From positions 238,688,609 to 238,752,608 of the forward strand of contig CP136061.1 of assembly GCA_032622095.1 (NCBI GenBank): a stretch of DNA of 64,000 nucleotides. Direction: 5' to 3'. Each line of letters opens with the position of its first letter. The stretch's first letter is position 1. The notes under the pieces are model-generated. The model made no database searches and was not told the DNA's origin. It saw only the letters and a program-made list of their open reading frames with translations. The translations under genes were made by a program, and so were the position numbers. This document shows positions 55,883-64,000 of the stretch, in pieces. This DNA is from Siphonodentalium dalli (lineage: Eukaryota; Mollusca; Scaphopoda; Gadilida; Siphonodentaliidae).

Positions 55883-56256
55883 AAGCCTTGAAATAGTGTG
55901 TCGAACATATGCATAATAAGATCCCAAGAGGGTGAATTTTATAATAGTGACAATATCCTGCACAGGCGGCGAGAATCACCAAATTTACCCTCTGGGAACC
56001 TCATTCTGCTTTGATCTCAACTGCTATGGGAGACCTGCGATCAGATTGATGTTCCCCAGCTGAAGTTGGTGATGTTCACTCATTAATAATGTTAATTTGA
56101 GATACTTCCCAGAAGATGAGACGTTAGCAGAATGAGGTGTGAGGTCCCCAGAGGGTGAATTTAGTGATTCTATCCCGCTGTGCGGAGTAGTGTCACCAAA
56201 TTCACCCTCTGGGGACCTCATTCTGCAAATGACAGACACACTATTTCAAGGCTTGG
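55883..56256. mobile_element. FB1 long form
   Basis: CAAGCCTTGAAATAGTGTG ... CACACTATTTCAAGGCTTG with both hairpins; the middle is short and contains GCTGAAGTTGGTGATG and ATACTTCCCAGAAGATGAG. Confidence 0.8.
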
Positions 56257-56317
56257 CAGTACTGATAATTTAGATACATAAATCTTATTCACTTGAAAAT
56301 ATATGATTTTACTTCTG

Positions 56318-57035
56318 GCAGATCATGCCATGAATCGTTATACTTTGGCTGTGCCCATAGAAATCATCTTATTCCACCAATTCAAAAGCTGTTAACTTTT
56401 TGAAGTTCTGAAAGGGAAATTCATACATTGAAAAAATAAAACAGGTGATATATTTCTTAGTGATTCAGACGACCATGATTCAATCGTAAGTGGAGAATCG
56501 GGCCCGACAAAATTCTGGATAGTTTGTTCACACGATTGCAATGTCATTGCAGATGCAGATATCATGGGTTGTTCGTAAACCATGGTTAACCACGTGATTG
56601 ACTACCCTAAGATATTTCCATCTACGATTTTTTACGTACACGCGACTGCGATTCCGCAAGAGGAGGATACGCCATGATTTTGCATCTAAAATAAAATAAG
56701 AGCTTGATATTATTGATTTACTCGCGATCTTGTCATGAGCATGCACAGTCCAACTACCGGTTACTACCTACGGCAGAAATGTTTCCACTTACAATTGAAT
56801 AATGGTCGTCTGAACGTTTTCTAATTTAATACCTGTTCCTCAATAATGTATTTCACGGTAGGTGAAGTTCCCAGATCGAGATTTTTGGCGATTTTATTTT
56901 TTAGCTGATGTCGATTTACGTCACTTACAATCATGGAATTCCCCTGGGTAATCAATTTATGTGTTTAACAAAATAGGCTCAACAAAGTGGCGTAATCTCA
57001 TGCTGGGGCCAGAGTAGAGATTCATGACATGATTT
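56318..57035. mobile_element. FB2 foldback with nested element
   Basis: GATCATGCCATGAATCG, TTATTCCACCAATTC, GAAAGGGAAATTCATAC and TATTTCTTAGTGATT on the left; ACCTGTTCCTCAATAATGTA, GTCACTTACAATCATGGAAT and GAGATTCATGACATGATT on the right. Compared with 23228-23690 it is split by 56466-56812. Confidence 0.7.
56466..56812. mobile_element. IR1: 347-bp element with ~28-bp terminal inverted repeats
   Basis: CAGACGACCATGATTCAATC-GTAAGTGG and, inverted, CCACTTAC-AATTGAATAATGGTCGTCTG, with three mismatches. Lies inside FB2 between TTAGTGATT and AACGTTTTC; no clear target duplication. Richer in CpG than its host. Confidence 0.6.
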
Positions 57036-57329
57036 AACCATGATGCAACCAATAGAAATTTGACATGGAGCCAGTCATCTGAAACTGCGCAGTCCCTTGT
57101 GATTTTACCCTGACATGATCGTTGTGCTTTGTTTGTCAATGAATGTGTAGTTAATCCCTCATGCCTTTCTCAAGCCATGAATTTTCAACATTATATTTAA
57201 TTTATTGAAATTTGTTACAAATATCAATCCTTTAGAGACAAACTGCTGAACCTAGTTTATATAGTTGTGCACATCTGTAAAAGTAATTGAATTCCTTGTT
57301 GAGAAAACTTGATGTTAATGGAACACATT

Positions 57330-58485
57330 TTTAGCTCAACTTACTTTGTAAGTTTGAGCTATTGCCATGGTTTGGCGTCTGTCGTCCGTTTGTCCGTCAA
57401 CAATTTCCTTTGGCGCAGGCTACAGGTCGTACCTTTGGTCTGATCTTTATGAAATTTGTCATGAATGTTGACATTGACATGTAGATGGGAACGAGTCATT
57501 TTGGGAACTTCATGAAATTTTTCATGGATATTAAAAATGACATGTAGATGGGAACGAGTCATTTTGGGGTCGTTTGGCCGAATAACATGGCCACCAGCAG
57601 CCATCTTGGATTTTACTCTTTGCATGACTAAATCCTTTGGTGCTGGCTACAGGTCGTAGCTTTGATCGGAACTTCATGAAATTTGACATGGATATTAGAA
57701 TTGATATGTAGATGGGAACGAGTCATTTTGGGGTCGTTTGGCCGAAAAACATGGCCTCCAGCAGCCATCTTGGATTTTACTCTTTGCATGACTAAATCCT
57801 TTGGCGCGGGCTACAGGTCGTACCTTTAGTCTAATCTTTATGAAATTTGTCATGAGTATTGACATTGACATGTAGATGGGAACGAGTCATTTTGGGGTCA
57901 TTTGGCCAAAAAACATGGGCGCTGGCGGCCATCTTGGATTTAAAAATTCAATCCATTGGCACGGGCTACAGGTCGTACTGTTCGTTTGATCATGAAATGT
58001 GTTATGGATGTTAACAATGATATGTAGATGGGAACGAGTCCTTTCGGGGTCATTCGTCCAAAAATCATGGCCGCCAGCAGCCATCTTGGATTTTACTCTT
58101 TGCATGACTAAATCCTTTGGCACAGGCTACAGGTCTTACCTTTGGTCAGATCATTATGAGATTTGTAAAGACTGTTGACATTGACATGTACATAGATGGG
58201 AATGAGTCATTTTGAGGTAATTCAGAAAAAAATATGGCTGCCGGTGGCCATTTTAGAATTTACTTTTGCATCACTAAATCCTTTGGCACACCATAATCAC
58301 CTCATACCTGATCCGATGATTATAAAACTTGTCAGGAATGTTGATATTGACATGTACATCTTGTCTTACTTAGACATTTCAATTAGCACCTTTCCTATTC
58401 CTCCATTTACTGTCAACCATTAAATTATTCCCCTACCTAAGTTGAGCTACAGTGTCATTGACACTTTCATTTATGTAGCACCTCC
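57330..58485 (+). mobile_element. Q1 element with ~150-170-bp core repeats
   Basis: TTAGCTCAACTTACTTTGTA-AGTTTGAGCT palindrome and ATTGCCATGG at the start, then five or six units (GGCTACAGGTCGTACC, GACATGTAGATGGGAACGAG, CATCTTGGATTTTACTC), ending CTAAGTTGAGCTACAGTGTC. The AGCTCAACTTA/TAAGTTGAGCT words at both ends are inverted. A truncated reverse copy lies at 62462-62625. The class (Helitron-like or TIR) is undecided. Confidence 0.6.
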
Positions 58486-59245
58486 ACTGGGGCTCACCTG
58501 TTTCATGCAATTTGTTCATTGGTGATTTTAGGTGTGGCTCGTTGGTGATTTTTGGTGTGGCTCGTTGGTGATTTTAGGTGTGGCTCGTTGGTGATTTTTG
58601 GTGTGGCTCGTTGGTGATTTTTGGTGTGGCTCGTTGGTGATTTCTGGTGTGGCTCGTTGGTGATTTTTGGTGTGGCTCGTTGGTGATTTTAGGTGTGGCT
58701 TGTTGGTGATTTCTGGTGTGGCTCGTTGGTGATTTTTGGTGTGGCTCGTTGGTGATTTTAGGTGTGGCTCGTTGGTGATTTTTGGTGTGGCTCGTTGGTG
58801 ATTTTTGGTGTGACTTGTTGGTGATTTTAGGTGTGGCTCATTGGTGATTTTTGGTGTGGCTCGTTGGTGATTTTAGGTGTGGCTCGTTGGTGATTTTTGG
58901 TGTGGCTCGTTGGTGATTTTTGGTGTGGCTCATTGTTGATTTTTGGTGTGGCTCATTGTTAATTTTTGGTGTGGCTTGTTGGTGATTTTTGGTGTGGCTC
59001 GTTGGTGATTTTTGGAGTGGCTCGTTGTTAATTTTTGGTATGGCTCATTGTTAATTTTTGGTGTGGCTTGTTGGTGATTTTTGGTGTGGCTCATTGTTAA
59101 TTTTTGGTGTGGGTCGTTGTTAATTTTTGGTGTGGCTCGTTGTTAATTTTTGGTGTGGCTCGTTGTTAATTTTTGGTGTGGGTCGTTGTTAATTTTGGTG
59201 TGGCTTGTTGGTGATTTTTGGTGTGGGTCGTTGGTAATTTTTGAA
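58486..59245 (+). repeat. 23-bp minisatellite, about 31 units, with its seed sequence
   Basis: Unit TGTGGCTCGTTGGTGATTTT + TGG with T/A alternation (TTTTTGG or TTTTAGG) and TTGTTAATTTT variants concentrated in the right third. The seed CACTGGGGCTCACCTGTT...TTGGTGATTTT at 58486-58535 resembles, in reverse, 59750-59800. Confidence 0.9.
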
Positions 59246-59285
59246 GTGGACCTTGGACATGGACCATAAAGAGGACAAACACGTA

Positions 59286-59498
59286 CAGTAATGCCCTAAA
59301 TAATCGACTCCTTAACCACAGCAGAATTATGGGTAACTTTTCAGGATTTAGTCGGAAATATGGTTTGTTGGCATTCATCGGAAAGCTCTCACTGAGAGCT
59401 TTCTGATAAATGGCAACAAGCCATATTTCCGACTAAATCCTGAAAAGTTATCCATAATTCTGCTGTGGTTAAGGAGTCGATTATTTAGGGCATTACTG
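59286..59498. mobile_element. Mar1, full copy with TA flanks
   Basis: TA-CAGTAATGCCC ... GGGCATTACTG-TA, 213 bp, arms nearly perfect and meeting at CTCTCACTGAGAG. The best reference copy in the window. Confidence 0.92.
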
Positions 59499-59655
59499 TA
59501 ATATAAGGGCTTATCATTTTCCCATAATAATTACATTGGAATTTTATTGCGTGCAAATAATTGATTGTTACTAATTAAAACGTTAATACTTTGTGTGATT
59601 ATACATTATGGTTCAAAGAAGAATTCCTGAGAGAAGAAATGCATGCTATACTCAC

Positions 59656-59812
59656 CTGTTGGTTGTTTTTTCAAATATTTGCTGGGAAAGCCTCTTACAA
59701 AATCAGGGATGAACCAGAAATCGTGTCGGATTGATGCAACAATCCAAAAATCGCCAACAAACAATATTGTAAGGAACAGGTGAGCCCCAGTGACCTGAAG
59801 ATTTGTCTCCAC
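59656..59812 (-). CDS. Putative first exon (weak)
   Basis: From ATG at 59812 the frame reads METNLQVTGAHLFLTILFVG, giving one likely membrane-spanning stretch, and runs 52 codons to CCAACAG followed by GTGAGTATA, a strong splice-donor match at 59655. No family recognised. The first part resembles the seed of the nearby minisatellite, so it may belong to a repeat. No downstream exon identified. Confidence 0.2.
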
Positions 59813-60520
59813 AACACAAATGTCTATGCTAGGCTCAAATAGCGAGGCTCTCGTTCATGACAACTCAATTTCGTTTTGATGATTATCTTCATACATTAGC
59901 TTTAATATATGGTTTTATTTGAACAGTGTTATAAAATAGATATTCCACCACGATAAAACTACACCATATCAAATATATGACCTAGAAGTAAGTAATATAA
60001 AATTAATAACTTAAATTATTTTCGTTTTACCCGCTTTTTTTACTATAATGCTTTGTGCGACATTTGTAAGTGAATGTATTAAAGTGAAGTTATACTGTGC
60101 TTTTGAGCCAAACTCGATCTACAGGTAAGTCGACCATTCAGATTTTTGAATTTTCACCAAGGGTAGCACTACAGCACAATGTTAAAAGTTTTGATGTCCC
60201 ATTATCTGAATGGTGGTTGAGAACATATTTACTCACGAATGTTAGCTGTCTGTTGTACCAGCCTGATGAAGAAGGCCATGTGCTACCTCAGACGGCATAA
60301 ATACTTAACAGTTGCCTAATGATTACAGCACCTTGCGCCATGCTCCAAGACAAACACAATAGCTGAGAGTCAAACCAAGAAAATCACGTTCAAACTTTGT
60401 TTTCGGCCTTGATCAGAGGGTGCACAGGTGCAGAACGAGTCAGATGTGTTGCAGCTGAACATGTAGATTACTTCCCCTGATGACGGTACAGAATCATCAC
60501 TGTCAGTGCAATCGGCAGGA
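59813..60520. other. Repeat-poor interval
   Basis: Apart from the two exon candidates, no repeat family is seen. A 67-codon forward frame (60097-60300) ends in DEEGHVLPQTA; not recognised. Confidence 0.35.
60048..60124 (+). CDS. Putative first exon (weak)
   Basis: ATG at 60048 opens a 25-codon frame ending SIYR..., where ATCTACAG is followed by GTAAGTCG, a good donor at 60125. Divergent from the reverse candidate 235 bp to the left. Very short and without homology; could be chance. Confidence 0.12.
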
Positions 60521-60534
60521 GGAGTGTGGAATGT

Positions 60535-60981
60535 TAATAGCTGCCACCACCTGAGGGGAACTTCGAGTACTTCATTGTCTGTATACTCTGTTGAAATTTA
60601 TTCCTTGAATGCTCCATACTTATACGCATGACGTGATGACTGGTTGGGGATATGGTGAAGGGGTGGGGGTTAATAACGGCTGCCACCTGAGGGGAAACAT
60701 CTGAGTAATTCATTGTCTGTATAAATTTATTCCTCAATGCTCCAAACTTATACACAGGACGTGATGACTGGTTAGAGACATTGTGAAGGGGAGGGGGTTA
60801 ATAACGGCTGCCACCTGAGGGGAACATCTGATTACTTCATTCATTGTTTGTATACACCGCACTATTTTGAAATTTATTCCTCAATGCTCCCAACTTATAC
60901 ACATTACGTGATGACTGGTTGGAGACATTGTGAAGGGGAGGGGGTAAATAACGGCCGCCACCTGAGGGGAACATCGGAGTA
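60535..60981 (+). repeat. ~125-150-bp tandem repeat, three to four units
   Basis: Unit words: CACCTGAGGGGAACATC, ACTTCATTGTCTGTATA, TTTATTCCTCAATGCTCC, ACGTGATGACTGGTTGG, GTGAAGGGGAGGGGGTTAAT. Further diverged units stand at 61440-61560 and 61725-61880, separated by other elements. Confidence 0.85.
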
Positions 60982-61165
60982 CAGTGAAACCTGCTTTGGG
61001 CGACCACTGCCAAGAGCGACCACCTCGCTTTAACGACCGGATTGGCTTTGTATGGACTGGTTTTAATATATAAATGACCTGCCGTGAGCGACCACCTGTC
61101 AAATGCGACCAGCGGTTGGTGATTTGTGGAAAAATGATCAAATTTACCCGTTATGAATGACCACC
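60982..61165 (+). mobile_element. Tc1/mariner-like fragment with CAGTGAAACC end
   Basis: TA-CAGTGAAACCTGCTTTGGG, then repeated GCGACCACC / CGACCACCTG words. CAGTGRAACCT..GACCACC is a common marine-invertebrate repeat start. The right end is unclear. Confidence 0.45.
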
Positions 61166-61330
61166 AGACATGAAAAATAAGTCTTTAACCAGTGCTTTTC
61201 CGATGTGAGCCCCAGATGCTTCAGCAGGATGCATTTCTTTGATTAAAATTATTTGCAATCAGTTGCTTCATCACAGACTATGATTTGGGGATTCCCCACC
61301 GGGACATGTGACTAAGCGGAATTCCCAGCA

Positions 61331-61346
61331 GGGGGGGGGGGGGGGG
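61331..61346 (+). repeat. G16 homopolymer
   Basis: Sixteen consecutive G between CCAGCA and ATATAAC. Confidence 0.88.
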
Positions 61347-61439
61347 ATATAACATTGGTTCATTTTAATCCAAAAGTAGTATTTGGGAACGTGGATTATA
61401 AAAACTTCATCACTCTTATTATGTTTGATGTGAATGTTG

Positions 61440-61560
61440 ACGATGTGTTTGACTTCATTCATTGTCTGTATACACCGCACTATTTTGAAATTTATTCCTC
61501 GAATGCTCCAAACTCATACACAAGGATGTGGGGATGGGGTTCAGGGGGGGCGTGGCACCG
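61440..61560 (+). repeat. Diverged unit of the 60.5-kb tandem repeat
   Basis: CTTCATTCATTGTCTGTATA, CACCGCACTATTTTGAAATT, CCTCGAATGCTCCAAACTC. Confidence 0.7.
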
Positions 61561-61590
61561 GAGAGGGGGTGAGGTTTATAGAGGCTGATA

Positions 61591-61720
61591 CAGTAATGCC
61601 CTACTCACTGAGAACTTTCCGATGAATTATGGCAACAAGCCATATTTATGACTAAATCCTGAAAAATTCCCCATAATTCTGCTGTGGTTAAGAAGTTGAT
61701 TATTTAGGGCATTTATACTG
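61591..61720. mobile_element. Mar1, left arm deleted
   Basis: TA-CAGTAATGCCCTACTCACTG goes straight to the centre (AGAACTTTCCGATG), then a right arm with small changes (GGGCATTTATACTG-TA). Same deletion style as 80-201. Confidence 0.85.
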
Positions 61721-61724
61721 TACA

Positions 61725-61920
61725 TGAGGCTATAGATTTGAATACTTCATTCTCTGTACTCTTTTAGGATAATTTATTCCTCGATTGATCCATACTAATA
61801 TGCAGAGAAGCGGTGACTTGTAGGGGATCAGCAGGGTGAAGGGGAGGGGGTTAAAAGCCACTGCCACCTGAGGGGAAAATCACAGCACTTCAGTGTCTGT
61901 ACTCAGTACCCTGGTGGGAT
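61725..61920 (+). repeat. Diverged units of the 60.5-kb tandem repeat
   Basis: TACTTCATTCTCTGTACTC, TTATTCCTCGATTGATCC, GGTGAAGGGGAGGGGGTTAA, GCCACCTGAGGGGAAAATC. Confidence 0.65.
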
Positions 61921-62461
61921 GATTCATACTTATTAGCAGAGACATGGTCACAGTGAGTGTGAACAGGCACATCCGTGACAGGAAGGGGGTGATAGGATGG
62001 GATCAGCAGGGAGATGGCAATTCGGAGAGAGTTAACAGCGACCCCATCTATCAACTCCCAACCCGCTAATCCCTTAATGCATAAGTGGTTCGATATTCCT
62101 TGCCCAAGGGAAACCCAGCTAGTTGTGTGAAATGAGATAGCTAGGATAGTCGCAGTTGGTATATTTAATTACACACAGTGAGTGTTATTTAGAAGGGCAC
62201 ACATAGTGATCAAAGTAGAAACGGTGCTCACAATTCCTTAACTTTGGTCATTTAGTAATCAAAGGGTTAATGAATGTGAATCATATAATTAGGGTCCATA
62301 TAATTATGAAAAATTGGTTAGGATCTAATTTTTTTTAGATGTTTAGATACATGTAGTTCCATGCTAATCCAGTTAACCCATGATTCCCATTGGTCATTGG
62401 TTCATTTGTAGAAGTGTTTAGCTTTAAGTTCAACAAACAGTGTTTAATTTTAACAAATTGG
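61921..62461. other. No recognised feature
   Basis: No ORF or repeat family recognised. Confidence 0.4.
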
Positions 62462-62625
62462 AAGAAAAAAATATGACTGCCATCTAGAGGTCACTATGAA
62501 GATATAATATGATTTTATGACGATCGGATGAAGAATGTGGCCAAAGGAAATTGTTGCCTGGATGACAGATGTAAACCCATGGCAATAGCTCAAACTTAAA
62601 TCAAAACTCGCTGAGCTCTTGTAAA
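62462..62625 (-). mobile_element. Q1 fragment
   Basis: Reverse: AAGTTTGAGCTATTGCCATGG-type start (CCATGGCAATAGCTCAAACT), CAACAATTTCCTTTGGCC and GTCATAAAATC. Truncated after the first core block. Confidence 0.6.
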
Positions 62626-62692
62626 AAAAATAATTGAAAAACAAGGCAAATATAATATTTTTGAGTCGGCAGCAAAATAATGAGTCATACTT

Positions 62693-62803
62693 CTCAGTGA
62701 GAGCTTTCCGATGAATGGCAATTAGCCATATTTCCGACTTAATCCAGAAATATTACCCATAATTTTGATGTGGTTAAGGAGTTGATTATTTAGGGCATTA
62801 CTG
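62693..62803. mobile_element. Mar1 right half
   Basis: CTCAGTGAGAGCTTTCC through GACTTAATCCAG to GGGCATTACTG-TA; no left arm. Confidence 0.85.
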
Positions 62804-62812
62804 TATCAATAA

Positions 62813-62844
62813 CCATGACAGGCCTGTTATTTCAAGGCTTGGTG
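62813..62844. mobile_element. FB1 end fragment
   Basis: CATGACAGGCCTGTTATTTC-AAGGCTTGG; a lone right terminus. Confidence 0.6.
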
Positions 62845-62953
62845 AAACTTAAACCAGGGTTCAATTTTTTCAACTCTGTTCAGCTGCACTGCTGGCAATT
62901 TACTTCAAGTTTCTCTAGACCCCCTCCGCTCGCTCTATGTCAGACATTCTATA

Positions 62954-63355
62954 TTAACCCTTTACCCAACAAACCGGCCAAAACCGGCCAAATAAAGCTT
63001 CAACAGCCTAAAATATCTTCGGTCTGTCTCAATAGAACCATACAAATATGGATATCATTGGAACCGGCTCCTTGACCGCATTGTGATAGTTACAGTTATG
63101 CCCTGTGCCAATGCATTCTCTTATATATGCGAGTCGACCATAGGTCGCCTCGCATATATAAGAGAATGCATTGGCCTAAAAAAAATCTTTTTTTTAACAC
63201 TTTTTACCATTTTTTCTTACATTCTTTAACAATTTTATAATTTTAAATGTGTTAAGCCAATGCATTCTCTTATATATGCGAGGCGACCTATGGTCGACTC
63301 GCATATATAAGAGAATGCATTGGCACAGGGCCCTTCTGTTTGGGTAAAGGGTTAA
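62954..63355 (+). mobile_element. PB1, full length
   Basis: 402 bp with TTAA borders, CCCTTTACCCAACAAACC ... CTTCTGTTTGGGTAAAGGG. Nearly canonical; one extra T in GTTTGGG. Confidence 0.9.
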
Positions 63356-63800
63356 CAGTGCACACAGAAAAATATATGGTATAATATGGCATGACGAATG
63401 TCATTAGATCAGAATCAGTGCACAAGTTTATGTTACTTTAATATTAAAGAGGTGAATGTTCAACCTGGGTGATTCTCTAGACTTTGTATAACACCAGCTA
63501 TGAAAGATTAAAGGCATCCGAATTCTCTCTCATACTTCCGTTGGGAGCCTCAGGAGTCCTTTGACTGAGTACAAACACTCATTAGCTTGATTTGGACAGC
63601 TTTGCCCAGTGGGGTACCCAGCAGGGTACATGCACATTACTGGCAGGAATGCCAGTTATCACCTCCTACTAATGAGGTATGCCCACAATGTACCAATCTT
63701 AAGGCCAATCTAAAAAACTCTCTGGATTCTCATCCCTTCCATGGACCCACTAAATTGGCCTAGTGACAAAGTGAGGATTCTGTATTTCTGGTTTAATACT
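63356..63800. other. No recognised feature
   Basis: No repeat match or gene seen. Confidence 0.4.
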
Positions 63801-63802
63801 TA

Positions 63803-63935
63803 TAGGTTATGGTATACTGGTATTTAGGTTATGGTATACTGGTATTTAGGTTATGGTATACTGGTATTTAGGTTATGGTATACTGGTATTTAGGTTATGG
63901 TATACTGGTATTTAGGTTATGGTATACTGGTATTT
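63803..63935 (+). repeat. 22-bp tandem repeat, six units
   Basis: TAGGTTATGGTATACTGGTA-TT, practically identical units, indicating recent expansion. Confidence 0.92.
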
Positions 63936-63957
63936 GAGTTCATTCTGCTGAGCACTT

Positions 63958-64000
63958 AACCCTTTCGGTACTAAATGGATTCTCCAGTTAAGACAATGTA
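63958..64000 (+). mobile_element. PB4 left end, cut by window edge
   Basis: TTAACCCTTTCGGTACTAAA then TGGATTCTCC; continues beyond the window. Confidence 0.65.

Noticed and set aside
60097-60300. 67-codon ORF downstream of the forward exon candidate
   Set aside because: Spans the putative donor in another frame and shows no domain.

Overview
The window looks like a piece of animal nuclear genome: AT-rich, with no long open reading frame, no operon structure, and dense layering of short non-autonomous transposable elements. The repeat types (TCTG-rich Helitron-like elements with 'gttatggccctttttc' core repeats, 'gacccgacttcgtccggg' LINE-type tails, AGCTCAACTT elements) are ones I associate with lophotrochozoans, most likely a bivalve or other mollusc. 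That assignment is inference. I find no convincing protein gene, tRNA, rRNA or CRISPR array. The only recognisable protein remnants are two copies of a broken BED zinc-finger start inside a hAT-type element, plus two weak first-exon candidates near 59.7 and 60.1 kb.

Working labels used below: Mar1 = palindromic ~213-bp element with CAGTAATGCCC ends and TA flanks (Tc1/mariner-like). PB1 to PB4 = four families bounded by TTAA plus a CCCTTT-type end (piggyBac-like): PB1 TTAACCCTTTACCC, PB2 TTAACCCTTTCATGAC, PB3 TTAACCCTTTSAGTGCC, PB4 TTAACMCTTTCTATACTAAA. TTAA-M = TTAA plus AGGCCCACTTAA ends. FB1 = foldback with CAAGCCTTGAAATAG ends. FB2 = second foldback. T4 = ~451-bp element with GGTTACACTGGTGTAAA ends and 4-bp target duplications. 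hAT1 and hAT2 = elements with 8-bp target duplications. Hel1 and Hel2 = Helitron/Helentron-like elements. DR1 to DR3 = older dispersed repeats without clear ends.

Layout. 0-6 kb: Mar1 and two Hel1 copies, the second split by a 622-bp insertion. 6.7-16.2 kb: DR1/DR2, PB1, PB4, FB1, a T4-T4 composite, a PB3-in-PB2 nest and Hel2. 16.4-28.3 kb: FB1/DR1 composites, nested PB1, DR3, TTAA-M, FB2, a 29-bp satellite and another PB3-in-PB2 nest. 28.3-30 kb: repeat-poor. 30.5-33 kb: the 2.4-kb hAT1 palindromic composite. 33-48 kb: mixed PB, FB1 and Mar1 elements, with hAT2 inside TTAA-M. 48.5-51.3 kb: two Hel1 copies head to tail inside one DR1. 51.3-57 kb: inverted DR1 copy, a 1.2-kb inverted repeat built from two PB1 copies, and FB2 with a nested element. 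57.3-59.3 kb: Q1 element running into a 23-bp minisatellite. 59.5-64 kb: weak exon candidates, a ~135-bp tandem repeat, PB1 and a 22-bp tandem repeat.

The main biological content is how these elements nest, share modules and share target sites. Several insertions can be dated relative to each other because the pre-insertion site is visible in another copy. The PB1, PB2 and PB3 families have different ends but carry the same internal hairpin cassette bounded by CCCTGTGCC/GGCACAGGG.
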